Shown: positions 52,463-61,793, numbered from the stretch's first letter. The stretch: DNA of 64,000 nucleotides from Phycisphaerae bacterium (GCA_016927755.1 JAFGLZ010000115.1:1-64000), one strand, 5' to 3'. Notes: generated from the letters alone by a model not told the origin. A program made the numbers and translations.

Positions 52463-54136
52463 ATGAATCTCGCCACGATCGCACTTGCCCTCATCCACGC
52501 ATGCGCCGCCGCCCCCCCAACGTCGACACCCACCAGAGGCCCCGTCGACCTCGCCCTCACGTATCGATCCGACATCGACGGCACGATCCAGCCCTACCGC
52601 CTCTACCTGCCCTCGGCCTATGACGGCACGCGCCGCCTGCCCCTGTTCATCGCCATGCACGGCACCGGTGGCGACCAGAACAAGTACTTCGATCACCCCA
52701 CCTACGGCGACGGAATCTACAAGCGCCAGGCCGAGAAACGCGGCATCGCCGTCGTCTGCCCCCACGGACGCGGCACCACCGAGTTCCGCGGTATCGGCGA
52801 GAACGACGTCCTCACCGTCCTCCAAGAAGTCTGCAAACGATTCCGAATCGACGAGGACCGCATCATCTGCAGCGGACAGTCGATGGGCGGCACCGGCACG
52901 ACCTATCTCTGCTGCCGCTATCCCGACCTCTTCGCCGCAGGCGCGCCCCTCGCCTCGACCTACGGCCACATCGCCCTCGTCGAGAATCTCCGCCACGTCC
53001 CGATGCTCTACGTCCAAGGCGCCAAGGACTGGCCCATCTACGCCAAGGACGGCCCCATCCCCATCACCAAGCGCATGAGCGAGCTCGGCTACGCGGGCCG
53101 ACTGTGGATGATCCCCGACGTCCAGCACAACACCATGGCCGTCAGCACGGAGGCCGTCCTCGACTGGGCGCTACAGCAGCGCCGCGTCACCCACCCCAAG
53201 CGGGTCACCTTCCGCGCGTACCTGCCCATCCACGGCAAAGCCTACTGGACCGAGATCCAGGACATCGACGAGATCGGCCCCTTCGCCGAGATCGACGCCC
53301 AGATCAAACCCGGCAACGCCATCGCCGCCACGATCAAGAACGCCCGCCGCGTCGCGCTCCGACCGGACCCCGCCCTGCTCGACCTGACGAAACCAATCCG
53401 CGTGACCGTCAGCGGCAAGCAGGTCTTCACCGGCCCATGCTCCCACCAGCAGGAGATCAGCCTGACGAAGTCCAATGGCCACTGGCAGGCCGCCGCGGTC
53501 CCGCGAAACCCCCGCCCCCCAACGGCCTATCGCACCCACAAGATCGGCAAGGTCATCACCGCGCCGACGCAAGCCGGCAAGGCCGAAACCTCCATGGGCA
53601 CCTGGATGGCCGACATGATCCGCGACGCCGCCGGCGCCGACGTGGCCATCTACAACCGCCGCTACTATCGCGGCGTCCCCTTCCGCGACGGCCAGGACGT
53701 CTACATCGTCGACCTGCTGAACTGGATCCGTCCGTGCAACCGCTGCCTCAGCACGTTCACGATCACCGGCAAGGATCTGCTGGAGATCATTGAGGACAAC
53801 ATCCGAGACGACCCGAAACAGGCCGAGTTCCTGCTCCAGGTCTCCGGCTGCCGCTACGCCTTCGACCGCAATCGAGCCAAGGGCCAAAGAACCGTCGAAA
53901 CGGACATCCTGCCCGACAAGTCCTACACCGTCGCCTGCGAGAATCAGGTCCTCAGCCGGGGCGACACATGCTTCCTCGCCGGCCGGTTCGACAAGATCCC
54001 GTACGAGAATCTGGTGATCACCAACATCACCGGCGCATGGCGCTACATTCACAAGCAAGGCGGAAAGCTCGATGGCCATACGGACGGACGCGTCAGGGAC
54101 CTCACACCAGGAACTACATCGAGGCCCCGACTGTGA
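52463..54136 (+). CDS. Esterase fused to a 5'-nucleotidase C-terminal domain
   Basis: A 557-residue exported protein. The signal peptide starts at ATG 52463 (AGAAGGAGG at 52443-52451). Residues about 25-250 form an alpha/beta-hydrolase of the feruloyl-esterase/PHB-depolymerase kind, with 'GQSMGGTGTTYLCC' near residue 140 as nucleophile elbow and a likely His in 'DVQHNTMAV'. Residues about 365-500 match the 5'-nucleotidase C-terminal domain: 'TSMGTWMADMIRDAAGADVA', 'FTITGKDLLEIIEDN' and 'CENQVLSRGD'. That domain normally supplies the nucleotide base pocket and lacks the metal-catalytic half here. The combination is unusual. A longer frame from 51920 reads through the repeat arrays and is not favoured. 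Confidence 0.75.
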   Translation: MNLATIALALIHACAAAPPTSTPTRGPVDLALTYRSDIDGTIQPYRLYLPSAYDGTRRLPLFIAMHGTGGDQNKYFDHPTYGDGIYKRQAEKRGIAVVCPHGRGTTEFRGIGENDVLTVLQEVCKRFRIDEDRIICSGQSMGGTGTTYLCCRYPDLFAAGAPLASTYGHIALVENLRHVPMLYVQGAKDWPIYAKDGPIPITKRMSELGYAGRLWMIPDVQHNTMAVSTEAVLDWALQQRRVTHPKRVTFRAYLPIHGKAYWTEIQDIDEIGPFAEIDAQIKPGNAIAATIKNARRVALRPDPALLDLTKPIRVTVSGKQVFTGPCSHQQEISLTKSNGHWQAAAVPRNPRPPTAYRTHKIGKVITAPTQAGKAETSMGTWMADMIRDAAGADVAIYNRRYYRGVPFRDGQDVYIVDLLNWIRPCNRCLSTFTITGKDLLEIIEDNIRDDPKQAEFLLQVSGCRYAFDRNRAKGQRTVETDILPDKSYTVACENQVLSRGDTCFLAGRFDKIPYENLVITNITGAWRYIHKQGGKLDGHTDGRVRDLTPGTTSRPRL

Positions 54137-54160
54137 GGAGAGTCTCCACGGCGACGTATG

Positions 54161-54190
54161 CCGGTCCTCCTCGAGACCGAGGAGGACCGG
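54161..54190 (+). terminator. Perfect 13-bp hairpin after the esterase fusion gene
   Basis: CCGGTCCTCCTCG-AGAC-CGAGGAGGACCGG lies 25 bases after the stop codon; there is no strong T-tract. Confidence 0.65.
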
Positions 54191-54225
54191 CCAACGATCG
54201 CAAACGACGTATCACGTCACAACCG

Positions 54226-55494
54226 TCACGCCTGCCCCGACGGCTCCGGATTCGGCGGCGGACCAGACGGCGGCCCCGATGCGTCGTCCTTATCTAATTT
54301 GGAGCCCTTAATGTTAGAGTCAGACTCCGTCGCCGGCACGAACACGCCGGCAGAGCCCCCCCGCCGTTGCTGCCACCACTGCAGCGCCGCCCCCAAGCCA
54401 AGCAGCGCGAACGCACCCAGAAGCATCGTGAACCCCTTGCCCCCCCGCCACCGAACGACAGCCGAAGTCGACTCCATCATGCCCGCTACCGCCGGCGCCG
54501 CCAGCGACAGCACCACGAACCACGCCCGCCAGAGCAAGACGCCCGTCACCGCCAACATCGCCGACGCAAACGCCCAACTCGCGTACAACGGATACCTCGG
54601 ACGAGAAAGCGGACCGTGCAGCCAGTTTGCAGGCAGATCGGCCGGCGCCGAGCTCCCAGCGGCCACCACCGAGTACATGACCGCCGTGCCCATCATCGCC
54701 CAGGCCGCATGATATCCTCGCCCGCAAGCACTACTGAGTGCCACCGCCACCACGCCGTATGCCAACGCAATCGGCGTCACATACCAGGCCGTGAAGCCCA
54801 CGAACTCCGCCCTCATCACAGCCAGAAGCTGACACACGCCCAGTACGCTCAACATGCCGACCACGAGCCACGATGCCCACCACTGCCCCAGAGGTCGCCC
54901 CCAATTGGCAAAACCCCGCCGCGACTGCCAGGCAACCAGCACCAGATGCGCCGCGACGAACAACGCCGCCACCCAACACATAACGTAGCCGGCCCCGTGC
55001 TGCGTCGTCCGCGTCGACGACAGATGCTCCAGAATCGGAGCCGGCGCGGCCAGCACCACCAGCCATCCCACGCAAAGAACGCCGGCAAAGGCCGGCATCC
55101 GGACGCCGAGCCACCGTTGCGCCATCACCAGCCGAGCGGCCGCCAGCCCCACCGCTATGATCGACACGCCCGTCGCCCAAGGCGCATCGGCCGCGTGCAG
55201 CTCGTTCAGCGCCATGAAAACCATCCCCGTCAAGAACAACGCGAACAGCCCCGACCGCGCCGCATCCGCCGCCAGCGCATGGCGAACCTGCCACCGTCCC
55301 AGCAACAGCAGCAGCCAGATGTACAGCTCAAACCCCACGACGGTCACGTAGACATGACCCGTCTCCCCGCATGTTCGGTCGAAAGGACTGATCAACACCC
55401 ACATCCCGGCCAGAAGCAGCCCCAGGCTGGCCCAGTACGTCACGGCCGCCAGCCGGTGGACCGTCCGACCCGATACGAACGTCGTCTCGTACAT
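54226..55494 (-). CDS. Polytopic membrane protein of unknown function
   Basis: A 422-residue protein with about ten to eleven hydrophobic helices (for example 'ASLGLLLAGMWVLISPF', 'LVVGMLSVLGVCQLLAV' and 'GFTMLLGAFALLGLGAALQW') and a polar C-terminal tail rich in Pro, Ser and Asp. No transporter or enzyme signature was recognised. ATG 55494 has AAGGGG upstream. It lies between the esterase fusion gene and the sialidase-like gene, so a link to glycan uptake or envelope function is only positional. Confidence 0.6.
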   Translation of the reverse strand: MYETTFVSGRTVHRLAAVTYWASLGLLLAGMWVLISPFDRTCGETGHVYVTVVGFELYIWLLLLLGRWQVRHALAADAARSGLFALFLTGMVFMALNELHAADAPWATGVSIIAVGLAAARLVMAQRWLGVRMPAFAGVLCVGWLVVLAAPAPILEHLSSTRTTQHGAGYVMCWVAALFVAAHLVLVAWQSRRGFANWGRPLGQWWASWLVVGMLSVLGVCQLLAVMRAEFVGFTAWYVTPIALAYGVVAVALSSACGRGYHAAWAMMGTAVMYSVVAAGSSAPADLPANWLHGPLSRPRYPLYASWAFASAMLAVTGVLLWRAWFVVLSLAAPAVAGMMESTSAVVRWRGGKGFTMLLGAFALLGLGAALQWWQQRRGGSAGVFVPATESDSNIKGSKLDKDDASGPPSGPPPNPEPSGQA

Positions 55495-55935
55495 GATCCG
55501 ATCCCCTTTTCCATGGTCCATCCGCCTCCCCGCCGCGAGCGGACCGACAACGTCCCGTCCCGGTGCGGCGCGCGGATTCTCCGACGACGACTCGCCCGCT
55601 CAAGGCAAGACGCTCAGACGAGCCGAACATGAACGTGTATGTGAAAGGGAACCGTCACATGGGGCGTAAAGGAGCAGACCACACGCTCGGTGCCGGCGTG
55701 CCGATGGGCCTACACGCCTGTAACGCCGAGGCCCCCGGACCTGTGGCGGGATGCAGAGAAAACGAATGAGAACGAATGATACCTGTGTAGGTGTCGTCGG
55801 ACACCGAACCATCCCGCCTCGAGGCCGCTCTGCACGGACGCCCTCTCGGCTCCCGCTAACTCATCTACCTAACTCTATCCCACGTTCGTGGAACCGTCAA
55901 AAAGGCTTTGGCGTGTTTTCGCGAATTCATGTGAC
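55495..55935. other. Intergenic region upstream of the membrane protein gene
   Basis: No gene is supported. It contains a short hairpin (GGTGTC-GTCG-GACACC near 55790) and a direct repeat GAACGAATGA near 55763-55783. These may be part of the promoter or terminator signals of the flanking minus-strand genes. Confidence 0.45.
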
Positions 55936-57258
55936 TCACTTCAGGCCAAGCGTGTACTTGTACGCGTCGGCGCCCCAGAAGTCCTCCGTATTCTCACCGA
56001 GGCGCGTCAGATAGATCTCGAGCGAGTGGTCCTCGCGGTTCTCCAGCAGCGAGAAGTTCGACAATTGCAGCCGATCGCTCTCGCCCTCGCGACGATCGTC
56101 GATCAGCGAGACCGTACGCCGCTTGATCGCCGGAATCTTCTCGTCGACCTCGGCGATGACGAGCGGGTAGCGCGGCGAGTTGGCGTGGGCCGGTCCCGGA
56201 CTGATGTTGCCGATCCAGTAGAGCTTGCCCGTAACCGTGTGCCGGAACATCCGGTGAATGGACGACGGCGAGTAGAACGCCACCCCGTCGTCATACGTCC
56301 ACGGCTTCGGCTCGGTAAGCGTCCGCCCCCCGTCGGTCGAAACGCTGTAGTACTTGTGACCGGGCCGCTCTTTCACATCGAGAGAGGCGTTCGACGTCCG
56401 CCAGACAACCAACACGCGACCGCCCGTCAGCTCCGCCACCTCCGGCTCCATAAGCCCGCGCGAAGACACCTCTCGCGAGACCCACACCGGCTTGCCCCCC
56501 GCCCAACGGTAGTCGCCCAGCGTCTCGTCCCACGTCCCGATGAAGCACACCGAGCCGATGCTCCGCGCGTCCGCCGGGATGCCCATGACGTTCAGGCGTT
56601 TCGGATTCGGAATCGGCACCCCCTTCGGGATGTTCACCCCCGCCCCCGCGTGAATCAACGTCCCATTGCTGTGGCGAATCGTGTTGTTCCCGATGTAGGC
56701 CTGGTTGTTCTGCAGGAATCCGGGCTTGAACGGCTCGGCCGGGTCGAACGCATCGCCCGCCTCGTAGGTGAGCTGCCTCGGCGCCGACCACGTCCGCCCC
56801 ATGTCCCGAGACAGCCGCGAAAAGAGCTGGTTGTAGTAAACGCCCTTCAGATGCGTCTGTCGCAGCCAGATCGAAACGACCGCCTTCGCCGCCGGGTCGT
56901 AGAGCTCCGCCCCGCCGTCCCAGTACACCCTCACCCCCTGAGGATGCGTCACGACCTCCGGCAGCGTCTCGAAATCAGACCACGTCGCCCCGTTGTCCTT
57001 CGACCAGCGCCGCTTGGGCTTCTCAGGCGTATCGCTGCGGCTCATCGTGGAGTATCGCTCCTCCCGAACCAGCCCTGGCCCCACATAGCGGACCGAGACC
57101 CACATGGACGTCTTCACACGAGGATGCCTGGAGTAGACCTGCCTGGACACGTCGGCGATCGGCGCATTGGATACCCAGGGCATCGAAGGTTTCTGCCCTG
57201 CTGGCGCCTCGCCTGGCACCGCAACGATCAGCGCAAACAGTACCGAGGGACAACACAT
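55936..57258 (-). CDS. Secreted sialidase-like (BNR-repeat) protein
   Basis: A 440-residue exported beta-propeller. The signal peptide is short ('CCPSVLFALIVAVPGEAPAG'). Three Asp-box motifs of the S-x-D-x-G-x-T type are visible: 'WSKDNGATWSDF', 'RLSRDMGRTWSAP' and 'VSTDGGRTLTEP'. This supports a six-bladed sialidase-like fold, but the arginine triad is not confirmed. Target may be a sialylated or sulfated glycan. ATG 57258 has GGGAGGTG upstream; longer starts to 57399 overlap the CYTH gene. Confidence 0.75.
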   Translation of the reverse strand: MCCPSVLFALIVAVPGEAPAGQKPSMPWVSNAPIADVSRQVYSRHPRVKTSMWVSVRYVGPGLVREERYSTMSRSDTPEKPKRRWSKDNGATWSDFETLPEVVTHPQGVRVYWDGGAELYDPAAKAVVSIWLRQTHLKGVYYNQLFSRLSRDMGRTWSAPRQLTYEAGDAFDPAEPFKPGFLQNNQAYIGNNTIRHSNGTLIHAGAGVNIPKGVPIPNPKRLNVMGIPADARSIGSVCFIGTWDETLGDYRWAGGKPVWVSREVSSRGLMEPEVAELTGGRVLVVWRTSNASLDVKERPGHKYYSVSTDGGRTLTEPKPWTYDDGVAFYSPSSIHRMFRHTVTGKLYWIGNISPGPAHANSPRYPLVIAEVDEKIPAIKRRTVSLIDDRREGESDRLQLSNFSLLENREDHSLEIYLTRLGENTEDFWGADAYKYTLGLK

Positions 57259-57319
57259 GATGAAACACCTCCCGGGTTGACGATGGTTCACACGCCAACT
57301 GAGACCAAGGCGAACTCGC

Positions 57320-57913
57320 TCACGAAGCCTTATTGCCAGCCTCGTCATGGGCGAAGACGATCCTGTCCGCCGCAATCCCACGCTCACGGCAATGCCCAAT
57401 CAGCAGCCCGATGTAGCTCTCCTTGACGATCGGAAGCCCGTCGAGGCCCAGGCGTGTCAGGACGTCTCGCACCGCCTGGGAGTCAGGACCCTCGACCTCG
57501 ACGTAGGACCCCAGGCGCGGCAACTCGTCCAGCTCCACGTGACAGCCGCCGGCCAGCCACGTCTCGCGGCGCTTCTCGAACGCCAGAACCGTGACGAATC
57601 CCAGCGCAACCAGCAATTCGACGGCCGCGCCCGCGTCGGAGACGGACAGCTCGACCTCCCGGCGCGTCTTGAGCTCGTCGGGCGTTCTAGGACCCTTGTA
57701 CGTCAGCGTCGCCGACCGATCCGGCCCGTCGATCACCTCAATCCGGCGGACCCGGAGACCCTGATCGGTCGCCAGGAACGTTCGGTCAGGGCTGTCGAAG
57801 ATCGTGTTCGTCTCGAGCACGCAGCCCACGCGCTCCGCGCCGGCGGCGCCGAGCCGCTGGCGAATCGGCTCATGTGACGCCACCTTCAGCTTCGCCTCGA
57901 TCTCGACCGCCAT
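57320..57913 (-). CDS. CYTH-domain phosphatase/adenylyl-cyclase-like protein
   Basis: A 197-residue protein of the CYTH superfamily. The ExExK signature is 'MAVEIEAKLKVASHEP' at the N-terminus, followed by alternating charged tunnel strands such as 'RVRRIEVIDGPDRSATLTYK' and 'GCHVELDELPRLGSYVEVEG'. Members include class IV adenylyl cyclases and triphosphatases acting on thiamine triphosphate or inorganic polyphosphate. ATG 57913 is chosen at the motif; an earlier start adds 13 residues. It precedes the sialidase-like gene on the same strand by 61 bases, but shared function is unlikely. Confidence 0.82.
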   Translation of the reverse strand: MAVEIEAKLKVASHEPIRQRLGAAGAERVGCVLETNTIFDSPDRTFLATDQGLRVRRIEVIDGPDRSATLTYKGPRTPDELKTRREVELSVSDAGAAVELLVALGFVTVLAFEKRRETWLAGGCHVELDELPRLGSYVEVEGPDSQAVRDVLTRLGLDGLPIVKESYIGLLIGHCRERGIAADRIVFAHDEAGNKAS

Positions 57914-58211
57914 GGCCACCCCAGACCCTACACGTTCCTGACAACGACCCATTGAACCCCTGCCCGTGGATCATAGCCCTTTCCGCGACCACCCGCCAAG
58001 CCGCTAAACGTCGTCGGATTGCCCTCTTTCTCGTTGAAGCGGCGCGCGATACGCGGTAAAAGGATCTACAACGCGGAGCGGTGATCGTCCGGGGCGCCTG
58101 TCCGGCAAGGAGGGGGGGTGCGAAAAACCCGTCCGCGGGATCGCCTAGATCCGTGGCCTGTCGGACATCAAACCCCGTGGCCCTGGACGTACATTTCAAG
58201 GAGACTGTGCG

Positions 58212-58727
58212 ATGAGAAGCCTGGTTGCAGTGGTAACGGTGATGGGCATGGTGTGCTGTACCGGCTGTATGACGGTTGCCAAGCAAACGTTGGCCGAGGC
58301 CAAGGGCGCCTCGGCCGACGTCCAAGCGCTCAGAGTCCTGTCGCCTGGGACGGCCAAGTCCGCCTCGTCGCTCAAGGTCGGCACCATCAGCAGCGACGGC
58401 GCGGGGGCCCAGATGATCCGGGCGCCGCTCCAGCAAGCGCTAGCCAAGGAGATCGCCCAGGCCAAGGGCAAGGGTAAGATCACGGGAAGCGGCGGCGCGC
58501 TCACGATCAATGCCGTCGTCCGCTACGTCTCCTCGGAGGGCGCCGGCAAGCTTCTGGGCGGAATGTCCTTCGCGATCGTTCGCGTCGACGTGACCGGCGC
58601 CGACGGCCAGCCGGCAGGCAGCGCCGACGTCCTGGCCAGCACGAAGGCGATGCGGTCGGGAATGGATGACCTGGCCAACGCCCTGGCCAAGAAGATCGTC
58701 GAGTGGGCCACCACCGGCAAGACGTAA
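58212..58727 (+). CDS. Lipoprotein-like DUF4410-type protein
   Basis: A 171-residue probable lipoprotein. The signal segment ends 'MVCCTGCMTVAKQ', with a lipobox-like CTGC whose Cys would be lipidated. The mature part resembles DUF4410 proteins ('SSLKVGTISSDGAGAQMIRA' and 'LTINAVVRYVSSEGAGKLL'), which occur in outer-membrane lipoproteins of unknown role. A clear hairpin terminator follows. The gene appears to be its own transcription unit. Confidence 0.65.
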   Translation: MRSLVAVVTVMGMVCCTGCMTVAKQTLAEAKGASADVQALRVLSPGTAKSASSLKVGTISSDGAGAQMIRAPLQQALAKEIAQAKGKGKITGSGGALTINAVVRYVSSEGAGKLLGGMSFAIVRVDVTGADGQPAGSADVLASTKAMRSGMDDLANALAKKIVEWATTGKT

Positions 58728-58755
58728 CCCCTCGAATACACGGCTTGACGCGCGG

Positions 58756-58788
58756 GGGCGCGCGGGCGCCGACGGCTCCCGCGCGCCC
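58756..58788 (+). terminator. GC-rich hairpin terminator
   Basis: GGGCGCGCGGG (58756-58766) pairs with CCCGCGCGCCC (58778-58788), followed by TTGCTTTAT. It fits a Rho-independent terminator for the lipoprotein gene. Confidence 0.7.
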
Positions 58789-59217
58789 TTGCTTTATCCT
58801 CTCCCGACACCCGCTCGTCTCAAGCAAACGCCCCACATGATCCGATAACTTACAGTGTACGCCCCCTGACACGGGGGCGCCGGCTCCCGATACGGGAGCA
58901 GCCTTCTCGAGCGAGGGCGATTCCGGTGACAACACGTAGTCCGCTGTGCCCATTCGTGGAATGGGTGGATTCCCGGTGCGCGTCGCGACAGACGCTGGGC
59001 GGAATCGGCGATACGTTCCGCCTCTGCGCGGGTGACCCCCATTTGTGCCCTGTGTACCATGAACTCCGCCGAGAGCAGCTCCTACACCATGCGCGGCAAC
59101 GTCTCGCTCGCACCGCCTGAGGAGGTCCGGCGCCAAGGCGCCTACTCCTTGCCCCCGGCGCCCGGCGTAACGCCGGTGCCGCGCGCCGACCATTCGCCAC
59201 CAAGCCCGCAACCCGTC
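58789..59217. other. Intergenic stretch with short hairpins
   Basis: Contains GCCCCC/GGGGGC near 58861 and GCTCCCG-ATA-CGGGAGC near 58883, both plausible small structured repeats. Further GC hairpins (GGCGCC, CGGCGT) lie near 59130-59190, within a frame that could be the N-terminal extension of xerD if an upstream start is used. No separate gene is supported. Confidence 0.5.
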
Positions 59218-60108
59218 GTGTTCGCCAACGCCCTCGAGCAGTTCATGGGCTACCTGCGGATCGAGTGCGGACTCTCCGAGAACACGCTGCAGGCCTACGG
59301 GCGAGACCTGACGAATCTGATCGGCTTCCTGGCTCGACGCGGTGTCCAAACCGTGCCTGATCTGAAGGCCGAAGAGATACACCTGTTCCTCAGAAACCTG
59401 CACGATCGGGGGCTGGCCATCGCCTCCATCACCCGGCATCTGGCCTCGATACGCGTATTCCTGCGTTTCTGCCTCTCGAACAGGTGGCTCGAGGACGACG
59501 TCGCCGCAAAGCTCGAGACGCCGAGCGGGTGGCACAAGCTGCCCGGAACGCTCAACCTCAAACACGTGGAAGCCCTGCTCGACTCCCCCAATCCGGAAGA
59601 CGCCCTGCACCTTCGCGACAGGGCGATCCTCGAGCTGCTCTACGCCACGGGTCTGAGGGTCAGCGAGCTGTGCGATCTTCGCACGGGCGACGTGAATCTC
59701 GAAATCGGCTACCTGCGGTGCGTCGGCAAGGGGCGTAAGGAGCGCGTCGTTCCGGTCGGCGCCAGCGCGCGAGAGGCGCTCCAGCAGTACCTCTCGAGGC
59801 TGCGCCCCAGTCTGGCCTCCAGTCCGGGAGCCGACTACCTGTTTCTATCGCGGACGGGCAAGCGGCTGGGGCGAGAGAACTGCTGGCGCCTGGTGGCCAA
59901 GTACGCGACACGCGCGGGTCTCTCGACGTTCGTCTCGCCGCACACGCTCCGCCACAGCTTCGCCACCCACATGCTGGAGGGCGGTGCCGATCTTCGTGTA
60001 GTCCAGGAGCTTCTCGGGCACGCCAACGTCGCCACCACCCAGATCTATACCCACGTCGACCGACGACGGCTCAAGAGCATCCACTCTCGGTTTCATCCGC
60101 GGCAGTAG
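59218..60108 (+). CDS. xerD: XerC/XerD-type tyrosine recombinase
   Basis: A 296-residue tyrosine recombinase that would resolve chromosome dimers at dif or act in integration. The SAM-like N-domain includes 'YLRIECGLSENTLQAYGRDL'. Catalytic residues: Arg in 'YATGLRVSELCDL', Lys in 'CVGKGRKERVVPVG', HxxR in 'HTLRHSFATHML', His in 'LLGHANVATTQIYTHV', and Tyr in the same block. GTG 59218 gives the usual XerD length; ATG 59089 would extend it. XerC versus XerD cannot be settled from the sequence alone. Confidence 0.85.
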   Translation: MFANALEQFMGYLRIECGLSENTLQAYGRDLTNLIGFLARRGVQTVPDLKAEEIHLFLRNLHDRGLAIASITRHLASIRVFLRFCLSNRWLEDDVAAKLETPSGWHKLPGTLNLKHVEALLDSPNPEDALHLRDRAILELLYATGLRVSELCDLRTGDVNLEIGYLRCVGKGRKERVVPVGASAREALQQYLSRLRPSLASSPGADYLFLSRTGKRLGRENCWRLVAKYATRAGLSTFVSPHTLRHSFATHMLEGGADLRVVQELLGHANVATTQIYTHVDRRRLKSIHSRFHPRQ

Positions 60109-60183
60109 CTCGATACGCACCCCTTCCCCCCACCACCCTTGCACGACTTGCGGGACTTGACCGCGAAGTCCTCAGGGCCTGAT

Positions 60184-61290
60184 CTAGGCTCCGGCCTCGG
60201 CGATGGTTCGCCGGAAGACATCGATCTGCTGGTGAACCGTAGTGGTGCTCGGAAGCTGTCGCACACGGTCTCGCAAGGCGCTCAGGTTCCCTAACGTATG
60301 AGTAACGGTCCGTTCGTAGGATTCCTGATCGCGCCTCTTGAAGAGGATAACGCCCTCGGGACGCGGCACCGCGTCGCTGGCGATGGTCGGAACCCCGAAA
60401 TGCATCGCTTCCCTGATCGAGACCGCATCCCCGTCCGTGCTCGTCGGTCTGACAAACAGGTCAACCAGGCTGTAGATGGGATAGAACGTCGACAGCGGCG
60501 TACAGAACATCCAGTGACCCTGCAGACCACGCCGCTCGACCTCCGCCCGCATCTTCTGCTCGTATTCGGGAAGGGAACCGACGAAATCCAGCATGAACCA
60601 CAAGACGCCAACGCCGGGGAAACTGCTGCGCAATCGATCCACCATCTCGATCGTCATGTCAATGCCGTACAGGTCTATCGGGGCGTCGCCCGGGGCCGGC
60701 GCTCGCAGAATGGGGGCCCCCACGGCCAGGACGGCGGGGTCGTGGTTCCGACAGAAGCTCTTGACGGCCTCCGGTACATGCGCCATGTCCTCGTCACGAC
60801 ACACCGGCGGAATGAACGCCGGGGTGACCAACGTCTTGTGCCCGAGGCCGCCGACCTCCTCCAGAAAATCGCGAATGTACTCATTGACGGCAAAGAGCCT
60901 CTCGGCCGATCGAAGACCGCTCAGCAGCATCTTGCGGAAGACGGAACCGTGGGATTGCCACGCCCGGCACACGGATTCGCCGTGAAACGCGATGATGATC
61001 TTCTTGCCGCGCACGTGGGTCGAGTACCAACTCCCGAGCCACGGTGCCCACTGATTGGCGGACAGGAAGACGACCCGCTCACGACCAAACAGCAACTGTC
61101 TCGCGAACCACCGATGCCGATGAGCGGCAATAGAGACGACCCGGCCTGGGACTTCGGACTTGCCCACCGTGTTGTACAACATGTAGTCAATCCCCGCCTC
61201 ATCCAGATGCGCAAGGAGTCTCTCGTGATAGACCGCTATGCCCCCATACGGGGGAGGATAGGCGCCGATGATGGCTAGGCTTCTTACCAC
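60184..61290 (-). CDS. GT4-family glycosyltransferase
   Basis: A 368-residue glycosyltransferase of the GT-B fold. The N-terminal 'AIIGAYPPPYGGIAVYHERL' is the family-typical glycine-rich start, and 'FVRPTSTDGDAVSIREAMHF' with GVPTIASD supplies the ExxxxxxE-like donor site near residue 295. It transfers a sugar to a glycan or lipid acceptor. GTG 61290 has AAGGACC upstream. The next genes to the right, on the same strand, are a PfkB kinase and a WecA-like transferase, suggesting surface polysaccharide synthesis. Confidence 0.85.
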   Translation of the reverse strand: MVRSLAIIGAYPPPYGGIAVYHERLLAHLDEAGIDYMLYNTVGKSEVPGRVVSIAAHRHRWFARQLLFGRERVVFLSANQWAPWLGSWYSTHVRGKKIIIAFHGESVCRAWQSHGSVFRKMLLSGLRSAERLFAVNEYIRDFLEEVGGLGHKTLVTPAFIPPVCRDEDMAHVPEAVKSFCRNHDPAVLAVGAPILRAPAPGDAPIDLYGIDMTIEMVDRLRSSFPGVGVLWFMLDFVGSLPEYEQKMRAEVERRGLQGHWMFCTPLSTFYPIYSLVDLFVRPTSTDGDAVSIREAMHFGVPTIASDAVPRPEGVILFKRRDQESYERTVTHTLGNLSALRDRVRQLPSTTTVHQQIDVFRRTIAEAGA

Positions 61291-61299
61291 GTAAGGTCC

Positions 61300-61659
61300 T
61301 TGAAAATCAGTGCTTCCACGATTGTCTGGAGTCTATCAAGCCCACCTGACAGCAGCAACCAAGAGCCCAATCGACCTGACTGCAAGGAGGCGAGCCGATC
61401 GGATCAAGTTCGACTGAAAGATCACGAGATCCGACCTCGTCGCCGAGCGGCTGGACTCCGCGATACTCGCGCTCCGTCGCCGAAGGCGCCTCGGGCTTAC
61501 TCATAGACCGCCAATTCGCCAATCAACATCTGCGCCCCCGGCTGGTCGGGTCCGTCCGCCCGAATCCATGCCGCGCTTCAAACGAACGGTTCTTTCCCCG
61601 ATCCAGTCTTGGTCGTGACCGGCTCCATCGGCATCGCTGCCAAACGTCCCGCACGCCAG
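61300..61659. other. Non-coding or decayed stretch between the micro-ORF and GT4 genes
   Basis: No intact gene. Near 61505 the minus strand has a short frame ending 'GAQMLIGELAVYE' and a stop, which resembles the tail of a secreted lectin/LamG-like protein, with a stop codon about 25 residues before it. It may be the other end of a secreted gene whose start is the 61660-61779 ORF; this is speculative. Confidence 0.35.
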
Positions 61660-61779
61660 TCAAGCGTTGACGTAGGGCGCGTCGGCCGGCCCGGCGCCTT
61701 GGGCGGAGGGCAAGGAACTCGAGTCTGAGACGCCAGACGTCGCCAGCGCCGTCGCCGCTATCCAGAGGATCTCGGTCAT
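61660..61779 (-). CDS. 39-residue ORF behind pfkB-like gene
   Basis: The start lies 15 bases after the kinase stop, with AAAGGTGG just upstream. The product begins 'MTEILWIAATALATSGVSDS', a weak hydrophobic segment that could be a signal peptide or small membrane anchor, and ends soon after. It could be a genuine small protein or the surviving N-terminus of a broken secreted gene. Confidence 0.35.
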   Translation of the reverse strand: MTEILWIAATALATSGVSDSSSLPSAQGAGPADAPYVNA

Positions 61780-61793
61780 GAGCCACCTTTCGA

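Noticed and set aside
55888-57426. 512-codon open frame on the + strand
   Set aside because: Arg-rich shadow of the sialidase-like gene, which has three Asp boxes and a signal peptide.
58861-58900. Attachment site for the XerD-like recombinase
   Set aside because: Hairpins there are GC-rich repeats, not a dif-like 11-6-11 arrangement; no integrated element ends were seen.
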